Assembly (NCBI GenBank): GCA_963383645.1
Contig: OY726569.1
Span: 80,196,211 to 80,260,210, forward strand
DNA from: Muscardinus avellanarius
Taxonomy: Eukaryota; Chordata; Mammalia; Rodentia; Gliridae
Length of the DNA stretch: 64,000 bases
Direction: 5' to 3'
The notes beneath the pieces were generated by a model that saw only the letters and a list, made by a program, of their open reading frames with translations, ran no database searches and was not told the origin of the DNA. A program made the translations under genes and the position numbers. Each line of letters starts with the position of its first letter. The first letter of the stretch is position 1. Shown one piece after another: positions 24,137 through 34,286 of the stretch.

Positions 24137-24814
24137 TAAGTTTTGGTATGAACTTAACCTTGGACAAGGATTTTGAAATATTCCCCTAATTATATTATTA
24201 ATTCTGGCTGTTCTGTTTCACAATTATGTAGTAGAAAAACTAATTTATTCAAGTAGAAACTGATTAGAATGATTTGTTATTGAATATACTAATGAATCTA
24301 TCCCAAATAAAATTGAGGCATTTTGCTTAAGGTATAGAGCCACTGTTGTGTCTAGGTTTTACTCCATCATATAGTAGGACTATTCTTTGTGCCTTGTAGT
24401 AGTGGCCCCACTCCATACATGGTTTCATTTGTTTGACCCTAGTGGGTACCATCAGCCAACTTGATTTAAGTCCCTAGTCTGAATTCTAGCAGAAGCATGT
24501 GATTGCCCTTACTTATTTTCTCTTCCAGGTGTGCCCTAGCTAGCTGGCGGTCCACTGATGGTTGCCCTGTGTTTAAGAGTCTTTCCCTGGTTCAGTTAGG
24601 CAGAGCTGGAGTTGGCAATAGCAGGGTATCATTCAGTTTATTGCCCACTCAGCTGGACTGGGTGGGGGGCATCCTTGCAAAAGTGTGATGAGATGTGCAA
24701 TATTTCCAAGCATGGATTAGTGCATGTATTATATTTTTGGTAACAAAATGATGATTTAATTTTGATTAGTAAGAGAGCCCAAGTTCAGTATTTCTTATTT
24801 TTTTTTTATTTCAG

Positions 24815-24898
24815 ATCACCCTGAAACAATGCAAGAAGTGAAAATAAAGCAGCCCAAACAGCCACAGCCAACAGAAATGCAGTCTGATAAATTATCTC
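24815..24898 (+). CDS. TTLL5: TTLL5 coding exon I (84 nt)
   Basis: A long T-rich acceptor tract (ttattttttttttatttcag) and donor gtgagt. The reading is DHPETMQEVKIKQPKQPQPT then EMQSDKLS, rich in Gln, Pro and Lys. The length is a multiple of three, so the exon is frame-neutral. The last base is the first of an Arg codon finished by GA of exon J. Confidence 0.93.
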
Positions 24899-25489
24899 GT
24901 GAGTGATTCAAACCTACATAGATTTGCTGCTCTCTGATAAATCTCTAAAGAAAAAAATAGTCTACAGATATTAAATATTTCTGAAGCATGGAACATTACA
25001 CCCCCCCACCCAAATTCCCTTTCTTTGTTCTTCCTTTTCTCTTAAAATTTCCTCTTAACTACTCACTACCTATATTCCCTCCAAAAGGAAGGAATTTTCC
25101 TTAGAAATTCTATTTTCCTTAGAAATTCTGAGCACTTTTCTTTCCATAAAAGGGTGAAAAGAAGAGGGAGATGAATTAGCTTAGCTATTGCTTGCAGAAA
25201 CTTTGTCCTGCTGTCCTAACATTTGTGAGACATTCCTGTTGTGCTTTGTGGAGGTAGCCCCAACTCTAGCTTTTAGAAAGGACTAAAAACAAACTAAAAT
25301 GTCTCTTGCCAGGTTGTCTTTGGTAGGCAAAATTTATTAAGTTCATGATGAATAGTCGTTAAAGTCTGTATTTTTCATGATTTCTGTTTCATGCTAAGAT
25401 TATTGTGATGTTTTAGTAATGTTTATGTTTCATAGAGATTATATGCCCATTTTTCTTAAAATGATCTGTTTTTTGTTTTGTTTTAATAG
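24899..25489 (+). other. TTLL5: TTLL5 intron I-J
   Basis: Short 591-nt intron without recognised transposons. It carries a perfect 18-bp tandem duplication at 25094-25129. Confidence 0.9.
25094..25129 (+). repeat. 18-bp perfect tandem duplication
   Basis: Two adjacent copies of attttccttagaaattct in a unique intron. Confidence 0.97.
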
Positions 25490-25891
25490 GATTTACCACT
25501 TCCGCTGAAAAAGAGGCTAAATTAGTCTATACCAATTGTACCTCTACTTCTTTCTCTGGTCCTGCTGCTACTCTTCTGCAGAAAATTCCCAACACCCATT
25601 TGTCATCTATTATTACAGCCTCTGCCCTCTCTCCAGGGCCTGGCCACCATTCTTCTTTATCTCAAATTCCTCCAGCCATCCCCAGCATGCCTCACCAGCC
25701 AGCAGTTATACTGAACCCAGTCCCTGACAGTGCTTCTCCTTCCATACATCCTGGAACACAGAACGTATCAGGCCCCGCTGGCCTGCCACGCTGTCGATCA
25801 GGCAGTTACACCATTGGCCCCTTTTCCTCTTTCCAAAGTGCTGCACACATCTATAGCCAGAAACTGTCTCGTCCCTCTTCAGCAAAGGCAG
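25490..25891 (+). CDS. TTLL5: TTLL5 coding exon J (402 nt), Ser/Pro-rich
   Basis: The largest exon in the window, between ttgttttaatag and gtgagt. It starts [20 protein letters not shown], runs through a long Ser/Pro/Thr region ([18 protein letters not shown]) and ends with a more conserved segment, [20 protein letters not shown] followed by [16 protein letters not shown]. It is probably intrinsically disordered. It is open across all 133 full codons and ends with one G of a split Gly codon. Confidence 0.96.
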
Positions 25892-26376
25892 GTGAGTGAG
25901 AAAATGAAAGGCAGCCCGCAATGTCAGCTCCTCTCCAACCCCAGTGACAGAAGAATGCCATCTCTTCCTTTTTTGCCTTTTCTATTGAAAGGTCAAGGGA
26001 CACATGCTGCATTGTTCTGCTGTAACCAAAGAAGAGTCTTGCATTTTGCCCAGTAGCATTCATTCATTGACATAAAATGGAACAGGACTTCTTTTAGGTA
26101 CTACAGAGAAAGAGATGAATAAGGCGAGGCTTTTATTCACTAGATGTGTACAGTCAAGAGATTTCCCACACAGATGATCATAGACCTATGAATGTGCTAT
26201 ATGCATTCTTTCAGATACAAGTAGTTATTCCTGGCATCAAATTAGTACTCCTTATTTTTCAGTGCATTTAAAGTCAAGAATGACCTTAATAAATAAAGAA
26301 TTCTTAAGAGAGGGTATTTAATTTAAATGAAACAATTCCATGTTATTAGTCAAGTTTCCCCCTTCCCCATTCCCCC

Positions 26377-26455
26377 CCCGTGGTGTTGGGGATGAAAGCC
26401 AGAGCCTCACACATACTAGGCAAGCACTCTACCCCTTAGCTATATCCTTAGCCCC
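26377..26455 (-). repeat. ID element
   Basis: Inverted ID-like copy with cacatactaggcaagcactc and gctatatccttagcccc; no B1 arm. Confidence 0.75.
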
Positions 26456-26459
26456 CCAC

Positions 26460-28850
26460 TTTTAAGTAATAGCTTTATTAATATATAACTCATATTAATA
26501 AGTTTTGCCCTTTTAAAATTTACAATTAAGTGGTTTTTTCAGTATATTCACAGAGTTGTGCAGCCATCACCATAATCTAATTTTAGAACATTTCATTAAC
26601 CTTAAAAAAATTCCATACCTATTAGCAGTCACTGTCTACTTCTTCCTCCTATCAGTCCCTGACAGCCACTGATCTACTTTCTGTTTCTGCAGATTTGTCT
26701 ATTCTGGACAGTTCATAAAAGTGGAATCCTGGAATAGATAGTCTTGATGACTGGCTTCTTTCATCTAGCATAGTATTTTCAAGGTTCATCCATGTTGTTG
26801 TATGTTTTATACTTCATTCTTTTTTATGGTCAAATAACATTCCATTGTATGGATATACCACATTTTATTTTCCCATTCTCCAGTTGATGGACACTTGGTT
26901 TGTTTTTACTTTTTGATCACGAATAATTCTGCTATGAATAGTCATATGAAAGTCTTTGTATGGATGCATGCTTTTGCTTTCTTGGATATATGGCTACAGT
27001 GGAATTGCTGGGTGATATAATTTTAACAAACTTTTCCAAAATGTCTTTATCATTTCACCTCTGGTATAAGAGAGTTCCAGTTTCTCCATGTCTTTGCTGA
27101 CATTTAAAGTTTATTATTTTACTCATGCTACAGGACGTGAGTTTGTATGTATGTATGTTTATGATTTGAATTTTCCTGAAGTGTGCTAATGATGTGTGAG
27201 CATCTTTCAATATGCATTTTTTTCCATTTGTATTATCCTCCTTGGAGAAATGTCTAATTTTTGTCTGTTTTTAAATTGGGATGTTTGTCCTTTTATTATT
27301 GTAAGTATTCTTTATATATTCTATATACAAGTCCCTTGTCAAGTATATGACTTAGGAATATTCTAATATGTTGATTATCTTTTTACTTCATTGAAGCACA
27401 GAATATTTTAAGTTTTAATGAAGTCAGATTTGTCTATTTTTTTCTTTTGTCGCTTGTGGATTTGCTATCATATTTGAAAAAGTATTTTCTAACCCAAGGT
27501 CTTAAAGATTTTCTAGTTTGTTTTTTTTTAAGATTTTTATAGGATAGGCTCTTGTATTTAGGTCTTTCTATTTTTAATTAATTTTTATATATGATATGTG
27601 TAGGGATCCAATTTCATTTTTCTGCACGTGGATATTTAGTTGTCTCAGCACCAGTTGTTGAAGACTACTGATTCCCTTGTTGGATTGTCTTGGCGCTTTT
27701 GTCAAAAATCAGTTACCTGTAAATGTAAAAGTTTATTTCTGGAATCTCAATTTTAGCACAATCAATTTATATATTTGTCTTTTTGCCAGCACTATGCTGT
27801 CTTACTGTATGTAGCATTAGAATAAGTTTTGAAATCACCAAGGATGATTGTTCCAGTTTCATTCCTTGTGGTCAAGATTGTTTCAACTATTCTGGATATT
27901 TTGCATTTTCACATAAATTATAGATAAGTTTGCCGGGCGTGGTGGCGCACGCTTGTAATCCCTGCGCTTGGGAGGCTGAGACAGGAGGATCGCACAGGTT
28001 CGAAGCCAGCCTCAGCGACTCAGTGAGGCTTTCAGCAACTTAGTGAGACCCTGTTTCCAAAACAAATATTTTAAAAAAAAAGGTCTGGGAGTATAGCCTA
28101 GAGGTAGAAAGACTCTGGGTTCCACCCCCAGTACCACCCAAAAAAAAAAAAAATTATAGATGTTTGTCAATTTTTGCAAAAAAAGAAAGACATATGGAAT
28201 TTTGATAGGGATGACACTGAATCCAAAGGTCAGTTTGAGGAGTATCCTAACATTGATTTAAGTTTTTAAACACTTTAGTAATAAAAGTAGTAAGGTGATT
28301 TGCAGGTTAATTCATATTTTGTAAATAGCTAATCCATATTTTGTAAATCAATACCTGATTTCAAATGAAATGGATATTGTAATATGTAGCTTGAATCATA
28401 GATATTAAATGGCCTATTTTAATGTCATAAATAAGAATATATACATATATATCTATGCTAATTTCAGGTCATTATTGTTCTTGTGATTTTATTTTCTAAA
28501 ATCAGTAATAATAATAATTCATTATGTTCTATTTTGAACTTTATATTTCCCCATGTGAGAAATTCAGTAAGATCAGTGTCTCCCATACCCTTTGTCATCA
28601 TTAAAACTTTTAAAACCCTTTTTTTTCATTTTCCCAAGAGAAGATTAAGGAATAGAAGAAGATAGTTCAAAGTCATTCCCTAATGGCTGTTGTGATTTCT
28701 TTTTTGATCCATGAGTTATTTTTAAATATATTGTTTAATTTTTAGTAGTTGGGACCCTACTTCTTGTAGAGATATACTGAATTTCAGCATATTTCCACTA
28801 TTATCAAAGAACATATTCTGAATAAAGAGTAGTGGAAATAATATGTAGAC
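26460..28850 (-). mobile_element. Old L1, about 2.4 kb, inverted
   Basis: The 3' UTR comes first (gcagccatcaccataatct, tgttgtatgttttatacttc), followed by ORF2-region landmarks in antisense (cactatgctgtcttactgta, tgatccatgagttattttta). Many stops in every frame, so inactive. Split at 27932-28154 by a younger SINE. Confidence 0.82.
27932..28154 (+). repeat. Young B1-ID SINE inside L1
   Basis: Complete copy from gccgggcgtggtggcgcacg to cagtaccaccc plus A14, very close to the apparent consensus. Flanks aaattatagataagttt and aaattatagatgttt form an imperfect target duplication. Confidence 0.93.
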
Positions 28851-28940
28851 AAAAATATATAGTCTACAAATAATTGGAATTAAAATTTCCTATGATGACT
28901 GAATAATTTGGGCATGTGATTAAGATGGTATTTAATTATG

Positions 28941-29125
28941 ATGCCAGGTGTGGGAGGCTGAGTTGGGAGGATCACAGTTTCAGGACAGCCTCCACTACTA
29001 CTTAGGCCCTTTGCAACTCAGTGAGACCCTGTTTCAAAATAAAGAATAAAACATAGGGCTGGGGGTGTCGCTTGGATGTAGAATGCCCCTGGGCTCATTC
29101 CCCAGCACCACACACACACACAAAA
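28941..29125 (+). repeat. B1-ID dimer SINE, shortened left arm
   Basis: gatgccaggtgtgggaggctg (inner deletion), standard linker aataaagaataaaacatag and ID arm; short (AC)n tail. Confidence 0.85.
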
Positions 29126-29505
29126 TATTATTTAACTATGGATTTTTTTAATTCAAAAATTTAAAAGCATCAAAATTCAATGTTCACCACTAAAAGAATA
29201 AAAGTATGTAATTCTAAACTTGTGGGGAGAAGGAAAATGAATTGAGGGAAGAAAAAATCTGTCCACAAACATAGGCATATACAAGTAAGAAGTATAAGAA
29301 ACACAAGAAAAATCAAAATTTAAGACATGATAAACTGAGACCAAGTATATAAGGAATTAAATAAGCATAAATGAGTGGAATTTAACTTGGTAGAAGACTA
29401 TGAATTTGAAGTTTTCAGAAATATAGCTATATGCTGTTTCTCTCCTTACTAAGGATAAGGATTCAGAAATGGATGAAAATAAAAAGATAAAAAAAGAAAT
29501 ACTAA

Positions 29506-29668
29506 GCTGGGTGTGGTGGCACACACTTTTAATCCTAGTACTTGGGAGGCTAAGACAGGAGGATTCTGGTTTGCAGCCAGCCTCAGCTACTTGGTGAGGC
29601 CCTCTGCAACTTAGTAAGACCTTGTTTCAAATAAAATAATCAAAAAATAGGGCTCTAGAAAAAAAATA
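29506..29668 (+). repeat. B1-ID SINE, 3'-truncated
   Basis: Full left arm, linker and only the first bases of the ID arm (agggctctag). It faces the next, inverted copy. Confidence 0.82.
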
Positions 29669-29889
29669 ACTTTTTTTTTTTTTTGGTAGTACTGGGGATG
29701 GAACCCAGGGGCATTCTACCTCCAAGCTACTCCCCCATCCCTATTTTCCAGTCTTTTTTATTTTTGAAACAGGGTGTCCCTGAGTTGCGAGGGACTTCGC
29801 TAAGTAGCTGAGGCTGTCCATAAACCACGATCCTCCAGGCTCGGGCTCCCGAATGCTGGGATTACAAGCACGCGCCACCACGCTCAGCT
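29669..29889 (-). repeat. B1-ID dimer SINE
   Basis: Inverted full-length copy; ends acgcgccaccacgctcagct. Confidence 0.9.
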
Positions 29890-30095
29890 TAAAAAGTGTT
29901 TCTATTGGTGCATCATTGTCATACATCTTAATGGAATAGAAGTTGGAAGAGGCATACATGCACACATCACTCATTTAGCCCTTTCCCAGTTCCCACCCCA
30001 TTTCCTCCCCCTCCTTCTCATGATTGGTTGGCTTAGTGATTGATATGTTTTATAAGACTTTGTTGAGCAATATCAGAGAAAATGTAAATAGATAG
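29890..30095 (-). mobile_element. L1 3' end fragment, inverted
   Basis: catacatcttaatgg, catcactcatttagc and a C-rich tract (ccatttcctccccctcc) mirror the landmarks of the 566-853 insert. Confidence 0.6.
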
Positions 30096-30103
30096 ATATA
30101 CCA

Positions 30104-30152
30104 CGCTAGGCAAACACTCCACCACCAAGCTACATCCTCAATCCAGCATATT
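30104..30152 (-). repeat. ID fragment
   Basis: cacgctaggcaaacactccac and agctacatcctcaatcc. Confidence 0.6.
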
Positions 30153-30250
30153 TTTAAAGGATAGAAAGTTTTAGTATTGGCTTGTTCTTACTACCTATAA
30201 TATTCTTTCATAATTAATTGCAAAAGCAGTTAAATGCATGTGAGAATTTA

Positions 30251-30379
30251 GCTATAGGTAAAATTTCTAGGGCATGCTCAGGATTTATTTTGATGATTGT
30301 GATCATTTGAAGATAATTTATATACCTTTTATTGTTAAAGATCTTTAGGAGTCAGTAAAGTGTCTCTTGTCCTAGTGTT
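30251..30379. repeat. 129-bp direct repeat, source copy
   Basis: Upstream of exon K, in plain intron. It matches 30904-31032 at 127 of 129 positions. Confidence 0.97.
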
Positions 30380-30447
30380 TTTCTTATATCCAATTTTTTT
30401 TTTCAAGGCTTTTTCCTAAATGGGTGAAATCTTCTCTTTTTCAGCAG

Positions 30448-30632
30448 GTTCATGCCATCCAAACAAGCATCTTTCAGGAGTAGCCAAAACACAGAAGGAG
30501 GGAGAAGATGGTTCCTCATACAGCAAACGCTACAACCAAAACATGGTTACGGCAGAACTTCAGCGGCTCGCTGAGAAACAGGCAGCAAGGCAGTACTCTC
30601 CAGCCAGCCACATCAGTCTCCTCACCCAACAG
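30448..30632 (+). CDS. TTLL5: TTLL5 coding exon K (185 nt)
   Basis: Gly completed by GT, then [40 protein letters not shown], and ending ISLLTQQ in phase 0 before gtagga. The acceptor is a tandem cagcag: using the first AG would begin the exon at 30445 and add one Ala. The second AG is chosen because it matches the TTLL5 protein as known. The exon sits between two near-identical 129-bp intron copies (30251-30379 and 30904-31032). Confidence 0.95.
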
Positions 30633-30873
30633 GTAGGAACAGATGGCGCCACAGAGCGCCTTGCTCCCAGAGACAGGATTGACAGGATATCCTTCCCTGA
30701 TTCCTATAAGCTATGCCTCGTGAATGAGTGTTGGTTGGTAACAAGCTAAAGAGCCTAGTGTTCCTTCCTCTGTTGTAAAGAAAATGATTTTCTGTTAGAG
30801 GCACTGCCAAGTTAGGCTATTGCCTACCTATTAGAGACTTGAACATTCAGCTGTACATATAACCTAAAAGGCT

Positions 30874-31173
30874 TTTTTTTTTTTGGTGGTAGTGGGGTTC
30901 CTGGCTATAGGTAAAATTTCTAGGGCATGCTCAGGATTTATTTTGATGATTTTGATCATTTGAAGATAATTTATATACCTTTTATTGTTAAAGATCTTTA
31001 TGAGTCAGTAAAGTGTCTCTTGTCCTAGTGTTGGGACACTAGGACACCTATTTTTTATATTTTTATTTGGAAACAGGGTCTCTTAAGCCAGTGAGTCTGG
31101 CTTCGAACCTGCGCAATCCTCCTGTCTCCACCCCCCAAGCGAGGGGATTACAAGTGTGGGCCACCACGCCCAT
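30874..31173 (-). repeat. Composite SINE with templated insert
   Basis: Inverted hairpin-subfamily SINE flanked by ctaaaaggct at 30864-30873 and 31174-31183. From the T tail it reads ggtggtagtggggttcctgg, then jumps to the 129-bp intron copy and resumes at acacctattttttat of the SINE linker. About 30 bp of the ID arm are missing. Confidence 0.92.
30904..31032. repeat. 129-bp direct repeat, derived copy inside SINE
   Basis: Must be the derived copy because it interrupts the SINE. It is followed at once by a perfect hairpin (31021-31046). Confidence 0.95.
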
Positions 31174-31251
31174 CTAAAAGGCTCTTTTAAAATAACATTT
31201 TTCTTTGGTAAAAATTTCTAGTAAAGTCTTGTGTTTTAAATATTTCTACCA

Positions 31252-31458
31252 GGCCGGGCGTGTTGGTGCACGCTTGTAATCCCCGCACTTGGGAGGCGGA
31301 GACAAGAGGATCGCGCAGGTTCGAAGTCAGCCATGCTGGCCTAGGAGACCCTGTTTCCCAAATAAAAAACGTATAAAAATAGATCTGGGAGTGTTGCTCA
31401 GAGGTAGAAGGGTTTCCCGGAACCCCAGTACCACCAAAAAAAAGAAAAAAAAAAATTT
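31252..31458 (+). repeat. B1-ID dimer SINE, hairpin subfamily
   Basis: gccgggcgtgttggtgcacg to gtaccaccaaa; right arm with aagggtttcccggaacccc. Flanks atttctaccag and atttcaaccag suggest a target duplication. Confidence 0.92.
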
Positions 31459-31569
31459 CAACCAGAATGGCATAGCATTACTTTTATTTTTACCCCCACT
31501 ATACTGCCTTTTGTTTTATGATCTCAGACTGTTTTATAGGTATTGATTAATAAAGAATTAGACACTCAA

Positions 31570-31670
31570 TACATAGTATTCTCCCCATTTTATAGATGGA
31601 GGAAACAGGCTGAAAGATGCTGTATGATTAAGGTCATTCAATAAGCTGGGTGGGCAGAAGTAGATATGAG
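31570..31670 (+). repeat. MIR fragment
   Basis: ccccattttatagatggagg, the MIR core. Confidence 0.65.
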
Positions 31671-32945
31671 GATATTGCCTAAATGTGATTTCATGTATAT
31701 GTGTGTGTGAATATATATGTATATTTATGTATCATGCTTACAGCACTGTGAACTTTCAAGATTCTTTCAATAACTTCATGGATTCTCTTTGTTCCTGCTT
31801 ATTATTCCCATGATGTTTAATTGAACATAGAAACCGTATTGTCTCTTCTTCCTTAATGCTAACTGGCATTAAAGTCCTCTCAAGGACTTATCTTAATTTA
31901 ATTCCAGGGTTATATTTTGTTATATATATGTTGTGTCAGATACTTTAATTGGTGATAACTCTAATGATAACCAAGTCTAACAAAGCTGAAAGTTACTTCG
32001 AATTCATGGTAACAGTAGGCAACATACTGCTCCCTGGTGGTGTCCTGGTTCTCTGTAAAAACTTTAGGACCATAACTAAAGGTAATTCTTTGGTAAACTT
32101 TACTTCAGCCTTGTTGTAGGGTAAGCAGTAATTATTTTCTTTTTCAAATCCCTATTACTTTGAAGGGAGTACATGTGTAGGCCTAATGTGAAATAGAAAA
32201 CAAAGAAACTTGTAAAGGCATTGTTGAGATTTGCAGAGAATTGGAGAGTTAGATTTTAGTGATAGAATGATGGGAAGAGGGAATAGAATATCATGACTGT
32301 GGTAGAAGGAGAAGGAATTTTAAAATCTGAAATTTCTATGAGAAAGGGTAAAGGTCTGTGATCTGCTGCACTCATCATTGGTATGTCTCCAAATTATAAG
32401 TGAACAAACAGCTACAAGCACTAAGACTTTATAAAAAGGTTCTGTGATTATTGTAAAAACATAGATGATATTAGTGCCTATATATTTTCAGTTCTTACCA
32501 TTTGCTTTACCACAAAATGACAAGATCTTTATCCTATAGGAATCTAAGGCTTATGTGTCCTTATTGGGAAAATATCCCCCTTCTGTCAGTTTTTCTCACC
32601 TACATATAAGAACTTTAGTGCCAGTGAATTGAAGGTTCACCCTGAGACTCCTATTCGTAGGAATCTGAACCCGCCATTAGATGTCAGTCTTAACTTTCAT
32701 ATCTTGGTAGGGTGGTTAAGTGCTTGGTGTAGTACTGAGAAAGGTGCTATGGTAAGTAATAAGCAGGATGTGAAGTAGCAGAAGAGAGTGTTCACAGACT
32801 GTCATTCTCTGGCTCTGCCTGGCAGTGTGTTCCTGGGTGGTTCACTCAACTTCTCGCAGCCACAGGGTCTTCATTGTTGGTGAGGAAAAATACAACAGGG
32901 TCATGAGGAGCCCCTACAAAAGCCTCTTTAACAAGTCTAAATGCC

Positions 32946-33155
32946 ATTGAACATGGCACACGGCTGTAATGCCAGTACTTGGGAAGTTGAGACAGGAGAA
33001 TCACAGCTTGCAGCCAGCCTCAGCTACTTAGAGAGGCCCTCCACTACTTAGTGAGACACTGTTTCAAAATAAAGGATAAAAAATTGAGCTGGGGGTATAG
33101 CTTGGAGGTAGAATGCTCCAGGTTTAATCCATAGTACTGCAAAAATAAAAGAATT
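32946..33155 (+). repeat. B1-ID dimer SINE
   Basis: catggcacacggctgtaatg to atagtactgc with an A-rich tail. Confidence 0.87.
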
Positions 33156-33195
33156 AATGAATTAATAGTCTAAATGCCATATACTCAAATATTGT

Positions 33196-33375
33196 GCCGG
33201 CTATGGTGGTGCTCGCTTTTAATCCCAGTACTTGGGAGGCTGAGACAGGAGGATTGCAGTTCGGGACCAGTTTCAGCTACTTAGGTCCTTGGCAACTTAG
33301 TAAGAGTTTGTTTAAAAATAAAGAATAAAAAAATAGGGCTAAGGGTACAGCTCAGAAGTAGTACCACAAAAAAGT
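33196..33375 (+). repeat. B1-ID dimer SINE, ID arm with inner deletion
   Basis: gccggctatggtggtgctcg; the ID arm jumps from cagctcagaagta to gtaccac. Confidence 0.85.
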
Positions 33376-33521
33376 TGGTATACAATATTAAAATAGTGAA
33401 ATATTTAAAAAATCTTGATAATGAAATCTCCAGAGGCTTTCAATAATAAATGATTTCTAATTTTATTTTTTAAATGTAAGTTGGCGGGTAAAATGTACTT
33501 TATTATTAAAAATTTCAGTTG

Positions 33522-33730
33522 TAGCCAGGCATGCTTGTATTCCCAGCATTTGGGAGGCTGAGATAGAAGGATTGCAGGTTCACAGCCACCCTCAGCTACT
33601 TAGTGAGGCCCTCTGCAACTCAGACCCTGTTTCAAAATAAAAAATAAGAAATAGGGCTGGGGATGTAGCTTGGAGGTAGAATGTCCCGCAGGTTCCATCC
33701 CTAGGACTGCAAAAAAAAAAAAAAAAAAAG
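33522..33730 (+). repeat. B1-ID dimer SINE
   Basis: agccaggcatgcttgtattcc to ctaggactgc plus A20. Confidence 0.88.
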
Positions 33731-34197
33731 TTTAGTTGTATGTTATTCACTCCCTTCCCTTCAGAGAAAGCAATTCCTTAATTTGGCATTTAGAAAATTC
33801 TTAATATTATTGGATTTGTTTGTTTATTCTGATTAAAAAAATAACTAGTAACCTATAGCAGTGGTTTAATGGTTTAATGTAGGATCTATCTGTTTTCTTT
33901 TCCATTTAACCATGTTTAAAAATAGTTGCCTTAGTTTCTTACTAAGATAAGTAATATGTTGTCTGTGGCTTTCTAGAGAGAGGTGGACAGCCAAACAGAA
34001 AAGGGCAGGCGCGCTCCTCTCTGGGCTCACCATCTAAGAGCTTACATTTAGCTGTCATCAGAAACAACTTTGTTTTCAGAAATCACTTTAAATGCTCCTG
34101 ATTTCCTCCTATCTTTGGTTTTCCTTGTATGTAGTTACTATTTTTTGTCTGTGATTCCTTTTTTTATTTTTTTAAAGTTTTCTAATAGGGTTAGTAA

Positions 34198-34286
34198 GTA
34201 GCTGAAGCTGGCTTCGAACCCCGTGCAATCCTCCTGTCTCAGCCTCCCAAGCGCGGGGATTACAAGCGTGCGCCACCACGCCCGGC
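34198..34286 (-). repeat. Tailless SINE left arm with perfect 18-bp target duplication
   Basis: 89 bp, left arm only, no A tail. Flanks ttctaatagggttagtaa at 34180-34197 and 34287-34304 are identical. Confidence 0.92.

Larger units (their letters stand above)
25892..30447 (+). other. TTLL5: TTLL5 intron J-K
   Basis: 4.6 kb intron dominated by an inverted L1 (26460-28850) with a young SINE inside, then SINEs in both orientations (28941-29889), an inverted L1 3' end and copy 1 of the 129-bp repeat. Confidence 0.9.
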
